Shown here: positions 27,204 through 35,771 of the stretch, piece by piece | How the letters are laid out: each line of letters opens with the position of its first letter | How positions within the stretch are numbered: the first letter of the stretch is position 1 | NCBI GenBank assembly: GCA_905614355.1 | Contig: CAJQSN010000005.1 | Span: forward strand, 1-51,909 | Direction: 5' to 3' | DNA length: 51,909 nucleotides | DNA from: an uncultured Rhodospirillales bacterium | GTDB taxonomy: Bacteria > Pseudomonadota > Alphaproteobacteria > Rhodospirillales > UBA2165 | Made by a program: the position numbers and the translations under genes | The notes under the pieces: generated by a model | Databases searched by the model: none | What the model saw: only the letters and a program-made list of their open reading frames with translations | Told to the model about the DNA's origin: nothing

Positions 27204-28190
27204 TTGCCACAAAAGATAGGTGTGTTGGTTAACTGCCCAATTAACCAAGAAAACCGGGAAAAGCTTCCAAAATATTTTAATTTATATTTTGCAGAAGAAG
27301 TAGCGGATAGAAACACTCTTCTTGACCAAATCGGTAATGAAATCCATATAATAGTTTCTGATGGCCCGCGCCAGATTGATGCAAAATTAATGGATCAAAT
27401 GCCTAATTTAAAACTGATATGCTTGCAGTCTGTTGGCATTGATTACCTAGATATTGACACTGCTAATAAGCGAAGTATTCAGGTCACTAATGCTGCAGGA
27501 ACTAATGCAGCCAGCTGTGCTGACCATGCTTTTGCTCTGATGCTTACCCTCTATCGTAACATTATTATTAACAATCAAAATATGCACTCTAACGGAGCCA
27601 ATGAACAAACCCCTTTTGCCCGCAGTAACACAATCTACGGAAAAAATATTGGCATACTAGGCTTAGGCGCCATAGGCTGTGAACTAGCAAAACGGGCAAC
27701 TGCATTTGACATGGAAGTATTTTACCATAATAGAACAAAACGGGCCGATATTCCTTTTAATTATTGTCCCACACTCAAGGATTTGGCATATAAAGTTAAT
27801 ATTTTAGTTGTGGCCTGTCCGGGTGGAGATGCAACACGTAACATCGTTAACTCATCAATACTAAAAGCACTGGGGGTAAACGGCACATTAATAAATGTCG
27901 CGAGAGGTAGTATCGTAGATACTCGTGCACTAGTTTTAGCCCTCCAAGACGGTATTATTAAAAATGCTGGCTTAGATGTAATCAGTGGAGTGGAGCAAGA
28001 GCGCAACCTTCTATGTAATATGGATAACGTGGTGATGTCACCTCACATTGCAGGTAATACCGATGAATCATGGCTTAAACGTAGCGACCTGATCCGGAAA
28101 ATTCTAATGGAATTTAGGATTAGAGGACCGCTAACGAATTTGTTAGACTTAGATAATACGGCTAAGATAAAACCACTCTTGACCTTCTAG
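27204..28190 (+). CDS. D-isomer-specific 2-hydroxyacid dehydrogenase
   Basis: A 328-residue NAD(P)-dependent dehydrogenase of the D-2-hydroxyacid family. The nucleotide-binding motif is GILGLGAIGCELA (150-162). Catalytic residues are R234 (NVARGSIVD), E264 (GVEQE) and H281 (SPHIAGNTDES). The sequence after the glycine motif (VFYHNRTKR) has basic residues where NAD-type enzymes have an acid, pointing to NADP(H), as in glyoxylate/hydroxypyruvate reductases. The start is TTG at 27204, two bases after the thiolase stop, with GAGAAAG seven bases upstream; it may be translationally coupled. Exact substrate unknown; ghrA/ghrB-like or phenylpyruvate-type activity are candidates. Confidence 0.85.
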   Translation: MPQKIGVLVNCPINQENREKLPKYFNLYFAEEVADRNTLLDQIGNEIHIIVSDGPRQIDAKLMDQMPNLKLICLQSVGIDYLDIDTANKRSIQVTNAAGTNAASCADHAFALMLTLYRNIIINNQNMHSNGANEQTPFARSNTIYGKNIGILGLGAIGCELAKRATAFDMEVFYHNRTKRADIPFNYCPTLKDLAYKVNILVVACPGGDATRNIVNSSILKALGVNGTLINVARGSIVDTRALVLALQDGIIKNAGLDVISGVEQERNLLCNMDNVVMSPHIAGNTDESWLKRSDLIRKILMEFRIRGPLTNLLDLDNTAKIKPLLTF

Positions 28191-28298
28191 AATTTTTGTC
28201 ACAAAGTCGTAGTGCTAAAATGTAAAAAATGCTGCCGCTAACCTGAGAGTTACAACTTAGGATGCATGGGGTAGTATCTTATCAGGGACTAATTTAAC

Positions 28299-29606
28299 AT
28301 GAGCCTGTCTTTTGCTATCGTCGGTTCGGGACCGTCTGGGATGTATGCCGCCGACGCATTACTAAAAAAATTTCCAGATTGCAAGATTGATGTCTTTGAT
28401 AAAATACCGATGCCTTTTGGCCTGATACGGTATGGCGTTGCACCGGATCATTTTAAAACTAAGAATACAGCCCGCCAATTCTTAAGAACTCTAGAATTCA
28501 GTCAAGTAAGGTACTTGGGCAATATTGAAGTAGGACGAGATATTTCAGTTAGTGAACTCGAAGAAAACTACGATGCAGTAATTTTTGCTATTGGTGCGTA
28601 CAACGACCGTAAATTAGGTATCCCAGGTGAAAATCTTCCCGGCGTTTACGGCGCCTGTGCATTTGTTGGATGGTATAATGCACACCCGGATTTTCGAGAC
28701 ATTAATCCTATGTTAGATGGTTCAAACACGGCTGTTGTTGGCATTGGAAATGTCGCCCTAGACATTTGTAGGGTTTTAACTAAGACCCGGTCAGAAATGA
28801 AGGGATCGGATATTGCATCACCTGCTCTAGACATTATCCAGAATATGCCAATTGAAGCTGTCCATATGTTTGGTCGTCGAGGCCCGCTTGAAGCTGGGTT
28901 TACGCCAAAAGAATTAGGTGAAGTACGTGATTTAGAGCGTTGTTCTGCCATAGTTTCTGCTGATCAACTGCCACTAAATGTTGAAGAAAAATTCGAAGGG
29001 CGGGAAAAAGGTATCAAAGAAAAAAACCTTTCAATCCTCCGAGAATTAGCAAATCAAAATATAACCAAAAAACCTGTTAAAATGCATTTTCAATTTTATG
29101 CTTCTCCAATCGAGATATTAGGTGCAAACCGCGTTGAAGGAATTAGATTGGAACGTACAAAAGTCAGTAATGGTAAAGCCATATCGACTGGTGAAATATT
29201 TGACGTACCTTGCTGCTCTGTGATCACTGCCATCGGTTATCAAACCAAACCCCCAGAGGGTTTGCCTTTGGATGGAGTAACCATCAGCAACACCCGCGGT
29301 TGGGTGCGCGATAATTTGTACGTCGTTGGCTGGGCAAAGCGTGGTTCTAGTGGGACTATACCCACGAACGGACCTGATTCGCGCAACGTTATAGATCTGC
29401 TAACTGATAATTTGAATAAGAAAGGGTTTAACACCCTTAAACCTGGAGGAGACGCTACTGATAAGCTTCTTTCCATACGCAACGTCCGTGTTGTATCTGT
29501 TGCGGATGCAGAAAGAATAAAGGATGCAGAAATTATAAATGCAGCAAAGGACCGCCCATGGGAAAAATTTACCAGTATTAAAGAAATGTTAGCTGTTCTT
29601 GATTAA
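28299..29606 (+). CDS. Ferredoxin/adrenodoxin-NADP+ reductase (FprA type)
   Basis: A 435-residue flavoprotein of the adrenodoxin reductase / mycobacterial FprA group. The N-terminal FAD-binding motif is VGSGPSGMYAADAL (7-20). DKIPMPFGLIRYGVAPDH is the family hallmark, followed by FAIGAYNDRKLGIPGE. The NADP-binding motif is VVGIGNVALDICRVL. The segment HMFGRRGPLEAGFTPKEL supplies arginines for NADPH, and GWAKRGSSGTIPTN the C-terminal FAD contact. It moves electrons between NADPH and a ferredoxin, possibly for Fe-S assembly or P450 partners; no ferredoxin gene lies nearby. The 108 bases upstream hold no recognised riboswitch. Length is normal (about 430-460). Confidence 0.9.
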   Translation: MSLSFAIVGSGPSGMYAADALLKKFPDCKIDVFDKIPMPFGLIRYGVAPDHFKTKNTARQFLRTLEFSQVRYLGNIEVGRDISVSELEENYDAVIFAIGAYNDRKLGIPGENLPGVYGACAFVGWYNAHPDFRDINPMLDGSNTAVVGIGNVALDICRVLTKTRSEMKGSDIASPALDIIQNMPIEAVHMFGRRGPLEAGFTPKELGEVRDLERCSAIVSADQLPLNVEEKFEGREKGIKEKNLSILRELANQNITKKPVKMHFQFYASPIEILGANRVEGIRLERTKVSNGKAISTGEIFDVPCCSVITAIGYQTKPPEGLPLDGVTISNTRGWVRDNLYVVGWAKRGSSGTIPTNGPDSRNVIDLLTDNLNKKGFNTLKPGGDATDKLLSIRNVRVVSVADAERIKDAEIINAAKDRPWEKFTSIKEMLAVLD

Positions 29607-29732
29607 CAAAATACCATGTCTGAATGGACTGTATAAAGCGTTATTGGCGTTGCTGAATCCTGATAGGATGTCTATTTATGCTTTCAATTCATGGTAATCT
29701 TAAAGGGATTGTGTTTTTTTAATTTGATTTTA

Positions 29733-31640
29733 TCAGTCAGGTTTTGAAATGGTAGTATTCTCATTTTGTGTGTTATCTAAAATATTGTCTAATATGGTTC
29801 GCAGATCCTCAGACTGTCGAAGAAGTTGGTTGGCGGCTTCCAAGGCTTCGCGTGATATAGAATTAGATATTTCTCTAGCAACTTGGTTTACATCGTTGAC
29901 CGTTGCTCCAATTTCCTGAACATCTTTGATGACCTTTTTTGTTCCGTCTTGGATAGATCTGATGCGGTCATCTACTGATTGGCCAGAACCAGATTTGATT
30001 TTGATTTTTTTTCTATCTCGTTTTTCATACAGATGAATAAGATTTTCTTCATTGGTACTGTTGGTTGTGTTTAAAGCCGTTTGTACTGCTAATAAGCTAA
30101 TTTGGTCACTGATAGCTATCATAAGAACTTCAATATCTTCAATTCTATCTGCTGTATCCTCAAGGCCTGATACCATAATTTCAGTTCGTTCAACTTCTTC
30201 AAAAGCATTAGAAGCATTTTGGCTGGTCGTCGTTATTTTATTGCTTATATTTGAGATTGTATTGTTGTTTATTGCAAGATCGGGGTTGTCCAGCGCCTCT
30301 TTGTGGGGGTTTTCTGATGGGAGGTCCTCGCCCTGGTACTCGTCTTTGCCAGAAAGATTATGTGAATTTGGTATATATTCTACGCTAGGTTGGACATTTT
30401 GTTGTCTCGCAATTTCTAGATCCTTACGCAGACGGTCAGCTTGTAGCATATTTTCTCGGAATATGACCAGAGTGTTGGATAGCTGACCTGTCGCGTCCAA
30501 GTTAGCAAGATAGGGGATGGGAGCACTTACATTACCATGAGCTAGTTCTATCGCAGTTTCTGCTATTTGTGCACTTGGTACAGACACGCTCCGAATTATA
30601 ATCATGTGAGAAAAAAAGAGTAATAATAGTATTCCGCTGGTACCATATAGTAAAATTTGGCGAATCAAGGCCTGCGTTTCATGATTTTCTTGGCGAGTAA
30701 GGAGCTTAAGGTTGTCATTAAAATTTATTATAGTATTTATGCTTGGTGCAATATAGGCGCTTATTTCTCCAAGCCTAATCTTTGCATTATTATACATCAT
30801 GTAGCTCCGAGATAGCTGTGTGATATCATTGCTATGACTTTGAATAAGTTTTTTCAGTATTTTTTTTTCTTTATTTTGTAGTGTCGCGTTTAATACCGCC
30901 TGGCTGAGGAGATTAATTAAAATATTAATTTTATCTTGTTTTTTTATACTTATATCTTGCGCTAATTTTATTTCGCTAATTTTAATATTACTAAAAAGAT
31001 TCTGTAGTTTTATATTGTTTCTAGTTGAGGTTAATTGAGACAAGCGCTTTTCTAGGGTTAATAAGGATGTGTTGGCATTTGCTAAGATGCCAATTTCCTT
31101 ATTAAATCCTATTAATTTTTGGATTTTAATAACTTTTGAAAATTGTTTGTTATGCTCTACAATACCATCATATACGGTTGTGGATAATTTTTGGCTCGTT
31201 GGGAACTCTCGATTTTCAACTAAAATTTTAAGTTCACGGATCAAAATTTTAGCCCGTTTTTTGTAATTTTCAGCGTACCGTGCATCTTTTGTCCAAATGA
31301 AATTATTACTGTCACTATTCAATGCAATGATTTCAGATTCGATTTTAAGAACGAAATTAGAAAAAGAACTAGCCGTACGAATTTGTTGCAACGCATGTGT
31401 AAGTAATTGGTCTCCTTTAAAAAACAGCGCTGCCATACTACAAAATGCTAGGATGCTCGTTATTAGAATTAACCAACGACGGGTTCCATAACTGGATCCA
31501 CCCATAAAAGATTTGTGTCCCCTATCATCACCCAGCGGTTTGCCTTTAATCCCATAGGTAGGTTCAAGAAATATATCTTTTAAATCATCTTTGTTTTGAA
31601 CTGTTGTTTTTGAATTTTGGTTTGATGTATCCTCATTCAT
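29733..31640 (-). CDS. Divergent methyl-accepting chemotaxis-like transducer
   Basis: 635 residues with chemoreceptor architecture but poor conservation. A 54-residue cytoplasmic N-terminus is followed by TM1 (55-74), a helical periplasmic domain of about 250 residues (75-326) resembling a helical bimodular sensor, and TM2 (327-349). A HAMP-like segment (about 350-405) ends in LVIFRENMLQADRLRKDLE, as in alphaproteobacterial receptors. A low-complexity linker rich in N, S, D and E (412-470) comes next, then a signalling-domain-like helix pair. The hairpin region reads ISDQISLLAVQTALNTTNST (510-529), where functional receptors have the QTNLLALNAAIEAARAGE consensus. The Glu-Ala-Ala-Arg core is lost, and the next block (EENLIHLYEKRDRKK) is unlike the usual GFAVVADEVR. 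No che genes are present. It may be a non-chemotaxis or decaying transducer. Confidence 0.7.
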   Translation of the reverse strand: MNEDTSNQNSKTTVQNKDDLKDIFLEPTYGIKGKPLGDDRGHKSFMGGSSYGTRRWLILITSILAFCSMAALFFKGDQLLTHALQQIRTASSFSNFVLKIESEIIALNSDSNNFIWTKDARYAENYKKRAKILIRELKILVENREFPTSQKLSTTVYDGIVEHNKQFSKVIKIQKLIGFNKEIGILANANTSLLTLEKRLSQLTSTRNNIKLQNLFSNIKISEIKLAQDISIKKQDKINILINLLSQAVLNATLQNKEKKILKKLIQSHSNDITQLSRSYMMYNNAKIRLGEISAYIAPSINTIINFNDNLKLLTRQENHETQALIRQILLYGTSGILLLLFFSHMIIIRSVSVPSAQIAETAIELAHGNVSAPIPYLANLDATGQLSNTLVIFRENMLQADRLRKDLEIARQQNVQPSVEYIPNSHNLSGKDEYQGEDLPSENPHKEALDNPDLAINNNTISNISNKITTTSQNASNAFEEVERTEIMVSGLEDTADRIEDIEVLMIAISDQISLLAVQTALNTTNSTNEENLIHLYEKRDRKKIKIKSGSGQSVDDRIRSIQDGTKKVIKDVQEIGATVNDVNQVAREISNSISREALEAANQLLRQSEDLRTILDNILDNTQNENTTISKPD

Positions 31641-32054
31641 AATAATTTCTCAATTTTAACACTGGGGGCTCATTTAGTTATAGATTATCATTTTAGCAGA
31701 TTTTTATTAAATCTATGTTAGACTGTTTTAGGGTCCTCGCGCAAAATAAAATGGGTTAATCCACGCGAATCTTATTGTAAGCTTTAATTGATGCTTGTTA
31801 AAAATCATTTTGAGAATGTACAAAAGAAATGTGGGCCTTTTCTTGTTTTATGATTTGTAATTATTTAATAAGTCACACAGATATTTATGGGTTGATAACG
31901 AGTTATTAATTTCATCAAATAATACCTCCTGCAAAAAGTGTTAAGCGAGGGTATAATTCGTTAACTTTTTTTAGTTACAATGAAGTTAATGAAAATTTCT
32001 AAAGGGTTAAATCATAAATGGGTCTGAAACTACAAATAAAAAGTATATCAAAAA
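31641..32054. promoter_or_regulatory. AT-rich intergenic region between transducer and small gene
   Basis: 414 bases without a supported gene, noticeably AT-rich. Both flanking genes read outward. A perfect TATAAT at 31952-31957 lies about 95 bases before the GTG at 32055, but no good -35 box is found at the right distance. AGATTT-TTATT-AAATCT (31698-31714) is a weak hairpin. A 15-codon frame beginning ATGGGTCTG near 32018 overlaps the next gene out of frame and is not supported. Confidence 0.3.
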
Positions 32055-32300
32055 GTGGCAGATGATTTTAGAGTGGCCGCGGCCACTGTCCAACCCCTCA
32101 AGCATTCTGGGCAGTCTCGTAAACAAGCACTTTCAGGATATGAGGCTTCAAAAGAAGTCGATCGTCAGGCTAGGATTACAAAACCAATGGATGAACCTGC
32201 TTTTCGCCGGGCGTTAGATAAGCTTGATCAGACCCTTGACGCCGATAAGCCTTTTAGGGATGATGTGCCTCGAGGGTTTTATTTGAACATTCGCGTGTAA
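32055..32300 (+). CDS. Small conserved-looking hypothetical protein
   Basis: 81 residues, family not recognised. Polar and charged, no membrane helix or signal. The C-terminal half (PAFRRALDKLDQTLDADKPFRDDVPRGFYLNIRV, about 47-81) has the regular look of a conserved short domain: an amphipathic helix ending in a DVPRGFYLN turn and a final strand. Base composition is higher in G+C than the flanking DNA and codon use resembles the housekeeping genes, which supports a real gene. The start is GTG at 32055 with only an A-rich stretch before it, so the first residues are uncertain (a second GTG lies at codon 7). It converges on ftsY, 19 bases away. Confidence 0.6.
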   Translation: MADDFRVAAATVQPLKHSGQSRKQALSGYEASKEVDRQARITKPMDEPAFRRALDKLDQTLDADKPFRDDVPRGFYLNIRV

Positions 32301-32319
32301 TAAATTAGTTAAGTCTAAA

Positions 32320-33270
32320 TTATTTATCTAACCCCATCAAAGAATTAGCAAAATCAGCAGCTTTAAAGGGTTGCAGGTCCTCCGCTTTCTCACCTATGCC
32401 AATTGCATGGACAGGGAGGCCGAATTTTTCTGCTAACGAGACCAGTACGCCACCTTTGGAAGAGCCATCTAATTTGGTGACAATTAGGCCTGTTATATTA
32501 ACTACGTCGGCGAATACTTCAACTTGGGAGTGAGTGTTTTGGCCTGTAGTGGCATCTAGTACAAGTAAACAGCTATGAGGAGCTGTTTCATCTACTTTGT
32601 TCAGAACGCGGATGATTTTCTGTAATTCTGCCATAAGCTCTTTTTTATTATGTAGACGGCCTGCTGTATCTATTAGAAGGATATCAGCTTTTATTTTTTT
32701 AGCTTGTTCCAATGCATCAAAAGCAAGGCTCGCAGCGTCTTTTCCAAGTTCAGAGGCAATCACTTGGCAGTTGGCGCGTTTGCCCCAAATATTTAATTGT
32801 TCAATTGCGGCTGCTCGAAACGTATCGCCCGCGGCCAGAATAACCTTGTGGCCAGTCTTAGCGTAGGTCTCTGCAAGCTTGCCTATAGTCGTTGTTTTTC
32901 CAACACCATTAACCCCGCAAACTAGAATAACATGCGGTGTATTTTGAGTATTAATTTTTAATTGTACAGCAACAGGCTCTAAGATTTTAGTTATTTCAGA
33001 TGCTAAAACACCTTTGATCTCTTCGGCAGTAATTTCTTTACCAAAACGGGAAGATGAAATTAATTGTGTCAGCCTAGCTGAAGTCGCGACACCTAAATCA
33101 GATGTGATTAAAATTTCTTCAAGGCTTTCGATCGCAGCCGTATCAAGTTTTCGTTTTGTAAAAAGATCGTTGATATTCTTTGAAAGGACTGATGAAGAGC
33201 GACCTAGGCCCCCTTTTAGGCGCGATAGCCAACCACTTTTTATATCTTTTTGTTCTTCATTCTTCATCAT
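32320..33270 (-). CDS. ftsY: Signal recognition particle receptor FtsY
   Basis: A 316-residue SRP GTPase that docks ribosome-SRP complexes at the inner membrane. An N-terminal helical domain (about 15-100) precedes the G domain. Motifs are GVNGVGKTTTIGKLA (P-loop), DTFRAAAIEQL (SRP insertion box), DTAGRLHNKKELM (G3), TKLDGSSKGG (G4) and IGIGEKAEDLQPF (closing loop). The acidic A-domain of E. coli FtsY is missing, as in many alphaproteobacteria. The start overlaps the mtaB stop (ATGA type), so ftsY is translated together with mtaB and dapF. The Ffh gene lies only about 2.5 kb away on the other strand. Confidence 0.95.
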   Translation of the reverse strand: MMKNEEQKDIKSGWLSRLKGGLGRSSSVLSKNINDLFTKRKLDTAAIESLEEILITSDLGVATSARLTQLISSSRFGKEITAEEIKGVLASEITKILEPVAVQLKINTQNTPHVILVCGVNGVGKTTTIGKLAETYAKTGHKVILAAGDTFRAAAIEQLNIWGKRANCQVIASELGKDAASLAFDALEQAKKIKADILLIDTAGRLHNKKELMAELQKIIRVLNKVDETAPHSCLLVLDATTGQNTHSQVEVFADVVNITGLIVTKLDGSSKGGVLVSLAEKFGLPVHAIGIGEKAEDLQPFKAADFANSLMGLDK

Positions 33271-34538
33271 ATGGGGGTGGCTATAAGTTCTGCAGTTAGA
33301 TATTGATCAGAAAATTTAGTAATTAAGGCTGAAACAATAGTACCTTGCTGTTGGTTGTTCGTTAAGCGAACTGGTGCGTAGGTCTCTGTATATCCCTGGT
33401 TTTGGCGTTCTACTAAAATTTTAGCCGTTTGGCCGTTGAGCGTTTTAAAATAATTAGCCTTAGTCCTTTCGCCTTTTTGTCGCAGAGTTGCCGCACGATT
33501 TTTTCGGGTCTGTTGCTTAACTTGCGGCATGTTAGCTGCGGGTGTTTCCGGCCGTGGAGAATACGGAAAAACATGTAAATAAGTAAGACCTGCGTCATCA
33601 ATCAATTCTAGGGTTTCCTTAAACAGCGGTTCTGTCTCGGTTGGGAACCCAGCAATCAGGTCGGCTCCAAATACAATATTTGGCCTAATTTTACGAATTT
33701 GAGCGCAAAGGTTGATCACGTCTTGTTTATTGTGGCGACGTTTCATGCGTTTTAAAATTAAATCACTACCAGCTTGAACACTTAAATGTAAATGTGGCAT
33801 TAAACGAGGTTCGCAACCGATTAAGTCAATTAATTCTCCATCAATCACCGCTGGGTCAAGAGAGCTCAGACGTAATCGCTTTAGATCCGGTGCTAATGCG
33901 AGTAAGCGGCGGATCATCTGGCCTAGGGTTGGTTTTCCGGGTAAATCTTGACCGTAAGATGATATATCCACCCCAGTTAGAACGGCTTCGAGGTAACCCT
34001 GGTTAACTAAATGGTTAATTTGGTCAGCAATTTGTTGGATAGGCACGGACCGACTGTTACCGCGTCCATAAGGGATTATACAAAAGGTGCAACGGTGGTT
34101 GCAACCTTGTTGAATTTGAACAAAAGCTCTGGAGTGTGCTTCAAATCCGCTAATTAAGTGACGGGGGACTTTTGTCGCTTTCATGATATCAGATATTTGC
34201 GATTTAACTTTTGAGCGTGTTGGTAGGTAGTTCTCCAGTTTAAGCTTTTCTTCATTTCCCAGCACAAGATCTACCTCCGGCATACTCTTATAATCCTCTG
34301 GAGTGATTTGGGCGGCACATCCTGAAACAATAATTTTAGTATTTGGGTGGTCGCGTCTAAATTTTCTAATCTGGCTTCTGGCTTGCCGTTCGGCTTCTGA
34401 AGTTACAGCACAGGTATTAAATATAACTGTGTCATTGAGGCCTGCAGCTTTCGCGTGGTCACGCATTATTTCTGATTCGAACGCATTAAGCCTACAACCA
34501 AATGTTATGACCTCTGGCAAGGTCTTCTTTTTAGTCAT
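33267..34538 (-). CDS. mtaB: tRNA (t6A37) methylthiotransferase MtaB
   Basis: About 423 residues; a radical SAM enzyme that converts t6A to ms2t6A at position 37 of tRNAs reading ANN codons. The N-terminal UPF0004 domain carries cysteines in FGCRLNAFE, FNTCAVTSEAE and VSGCAAQI for the auxiliary Fe-S cluster. The radical SAM motif is GCNHRCTFCIIPYGRG. A C-terminal TRAM-like part follows (about 360-423). FGCRLN rather than LGCKVN at the first cysteine still fits MtaB. I start at the ATG at 34538, which overlaps the dapF stop (ATGA); the upstream extension to 34607 lies inside dapF and is unlikely. Confidence 0.92.
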   Translation of the reverse strand: MTKKKTLPEVITFGCRLNAFESEIMRDHAKAAGLNDTVIFNTCAVTSEAERQARSQIRKFRRDHPNTKIIVSGCAAQITPEDYKSMPEVDLVLGNEEKLKLENYLPTRSKVKSQISDIMKATKVPRHLISGFEAHSRAFVQIQQGCNHRCTFCIIPYGRGNSRSVPIQQIADQINHLVNQGYLEAVLTGVDISSYGQDLPGKPTLGQMIRRLLALAPDLKRLRLSSLDPAVIDGELIDLIGCEPRLMPHLHLSVQAGSDLILKRMKRRHNKQDVINLCAQIRKIRPNIVFGADLIAGFPTETEPLFKETLELIDDAGLTYLHVFPYSPRPETPAANMPQVKQQTRKNRAATLRQKGERTKANYFKTLNGQTAKILVERQNQGYTETYAPVRLTNNQQQGTIVSALITKFSDQYLTAELIATPI

Positions 34539-35350
34539 AATATCCAAGTCCCGGCAAAGCTCGTCTCTGTTGGCCCGGTCATAAATATGTGTTTGCCGTT
34601 GCGCCATTCTATCTCTAACGGACCGCCATCTAATTCAACAATTGCATTGCACTCAGTTAGATTTCGACGCACAGCAGCAACCAACGTTGCACAGGCTCCA
34701 GTTCCACAAGCTTGCGTAATTCCGACCCCCCTTTCCCATACACGCAGGCGAATATGGGTTCTGGAGGTAACTTGGGCAACCTCAACATTTGTTCTTTTTG
34801 GATAAAATTTATGGTGTTCTACAACAGGACCAATTTTATTAAGGTCTATTTTAGCCACATTATCAACAAAGAAAACAGCGTGAGGGTTACCAACGCCGAC
34901 GGCTACCGGATCACTTAACGCACCTTCTGTTATACTTAATGACAGTGTATCCATTTCAGTTGCTAAGGGGATATCATCCCATTTTATATAAGCGGGCCCC
35001 ATATCAACGCAAATGCCGGATCCCGATTTAGTGGCAATCAATAAGCCGCTTAAAGTTTCGATAGTTGCCTGGTCTGAACCTTTCTCATCCATTATTAATC
35101 CACCAATGCAACGCGTTGCGTTGCCGCATGCTTCAACTTCGCCGCCATCGGAATTATAAATACGCATCATAATATCGCCCCGGTTACGTGCATTCTCGAG
35201 TAATATCACTTGATCACATCCAATACCCCGACGACGATCAGCTATTGATTGTGTTTGAACCGCAGTCAACTCAATCGGCGTGTTCCGGGCATCAAAAACG
35301 ACAAAGTCATTTCCCAAACCATGCATTTTTATAAATTTTAACGCAGTCAT
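34535..35350 (-). CDS. dapF: Diaminopimelate epimerase
   Basis: About 271 residues; converts LL- to meso-diaminopimelate for lysine and peptidoglycan synthesis, without a cofactor. The two catalytic cysteines are visible: one in EACGNATRCIGG and the other in QACGTGACAT. The N-terminus KFIKMHGLGNDFVVFDAR is the family hallmark. I start at the ATG at 35350 (MTALKF); an in-frame ATG at 35386 would add 12 atypical residues, and neither start has a strong ribosome-binding site. First gene of a dapF-mtaB-ftsY unit in which each start overlaps the stop before it by four bases. Confidence 0.95.
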   Translation of the reverse strand: MTALKFIKMHGLGNDFVVFDARNTPIELTAVQTQSIADRRRGIGCDQVILLENARNRGDIMMRIYNSDGGEVEACGNATRCIGGLIMDEKGSDQATIETLSGLLIATKSGSGICVDMGPAYIKWDDIPLATEMDTLSLSITEGALSDPVAVGVGNPHAVFFVDNVAKIDLNKIGPVVEHHKFYPKRTNVEVAQVTSRTHIRLRVWERGVGITQACGTGACATLVAAVRRNLTECNAIVELDGGPLEIEWRNGKHIFMTGPTETSFAGTWIL

Positions 35351-35771
35351 AGTGGCGATATAGAGCTGAAACCAATGCAAGTCCACTATTTTTCTAATTA
35401 TTATATTCTGTAAATTTTAAATTATATTGGATTAAAATCATTGAGCTATTAAGGGCAATAGTGATAGTTAGTTATTTATTTCTCTGGTGCGGCAATAAAT
35501 AATAGATATATTCATTTATACTTAAGAGTAATCTCCCCCGATCGGATCTACCGTAACTGGTTGAAGGCGATGATAATTAGTTAAATTAGTGTGCGAACCG
35601 CTTGACTTTTAAATGATATAACAATAATAATTTAGTTTATAATTGGTATTTATGTTGATGGCCTTAATTGAATTGTTCACTTAGGGTTGTGTGTAGTTGA
35701 TATGTAGACGTAGCTAGTCCGCGAGTTTCGCGCACTGGTATTTTTTGTTTGTGTAATATGGAACCTAAAAA
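35351..35771. promoter_or_regulatory. Divergent intergenic region between dapF and ffh
   Basis: 421 bases with no supported gene. It should hold promoters for the minus-strand dapF unit and the plus-strand ffh unit. TTGACT at 35602-35607 is a good -35 box, but the best matching -10 at 17 bases is only TAATAA; a perfect TATAAT at 35638-35643 is too far away to pair with it. I looked here for the 4.5S SRP RNA because of the ffh and ftsY neighbours, but the conserved GGTCAGGTCCGGAAGG-type core is absent. Confidence 0.3.

Noticed and set aside
28191..28298. Riboswitch (TPP or glycine type) before the flavoprotein gene
   Set aside because: A CTGAGAG string is present, but the other conserved parts of a TPP aptamer (CCTGATC...GGATAATGCC-like) or a glycine aptamer are missing.
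30052..30486. 144-codon plus-strand frame inside the chemoreceptor-like gene
   Set aside because: Fully antisense to a longer frame with receptor topology; its hydrophobic composition is what the reverse complement of coiled-coil coding sequence gives.
35351..35771. 4.5S SRP RNA gene near ffh
   Set aside because: The conserved GGTCAGGTCCGGAAGG-type apical loop could not be found on either strand in the gap.
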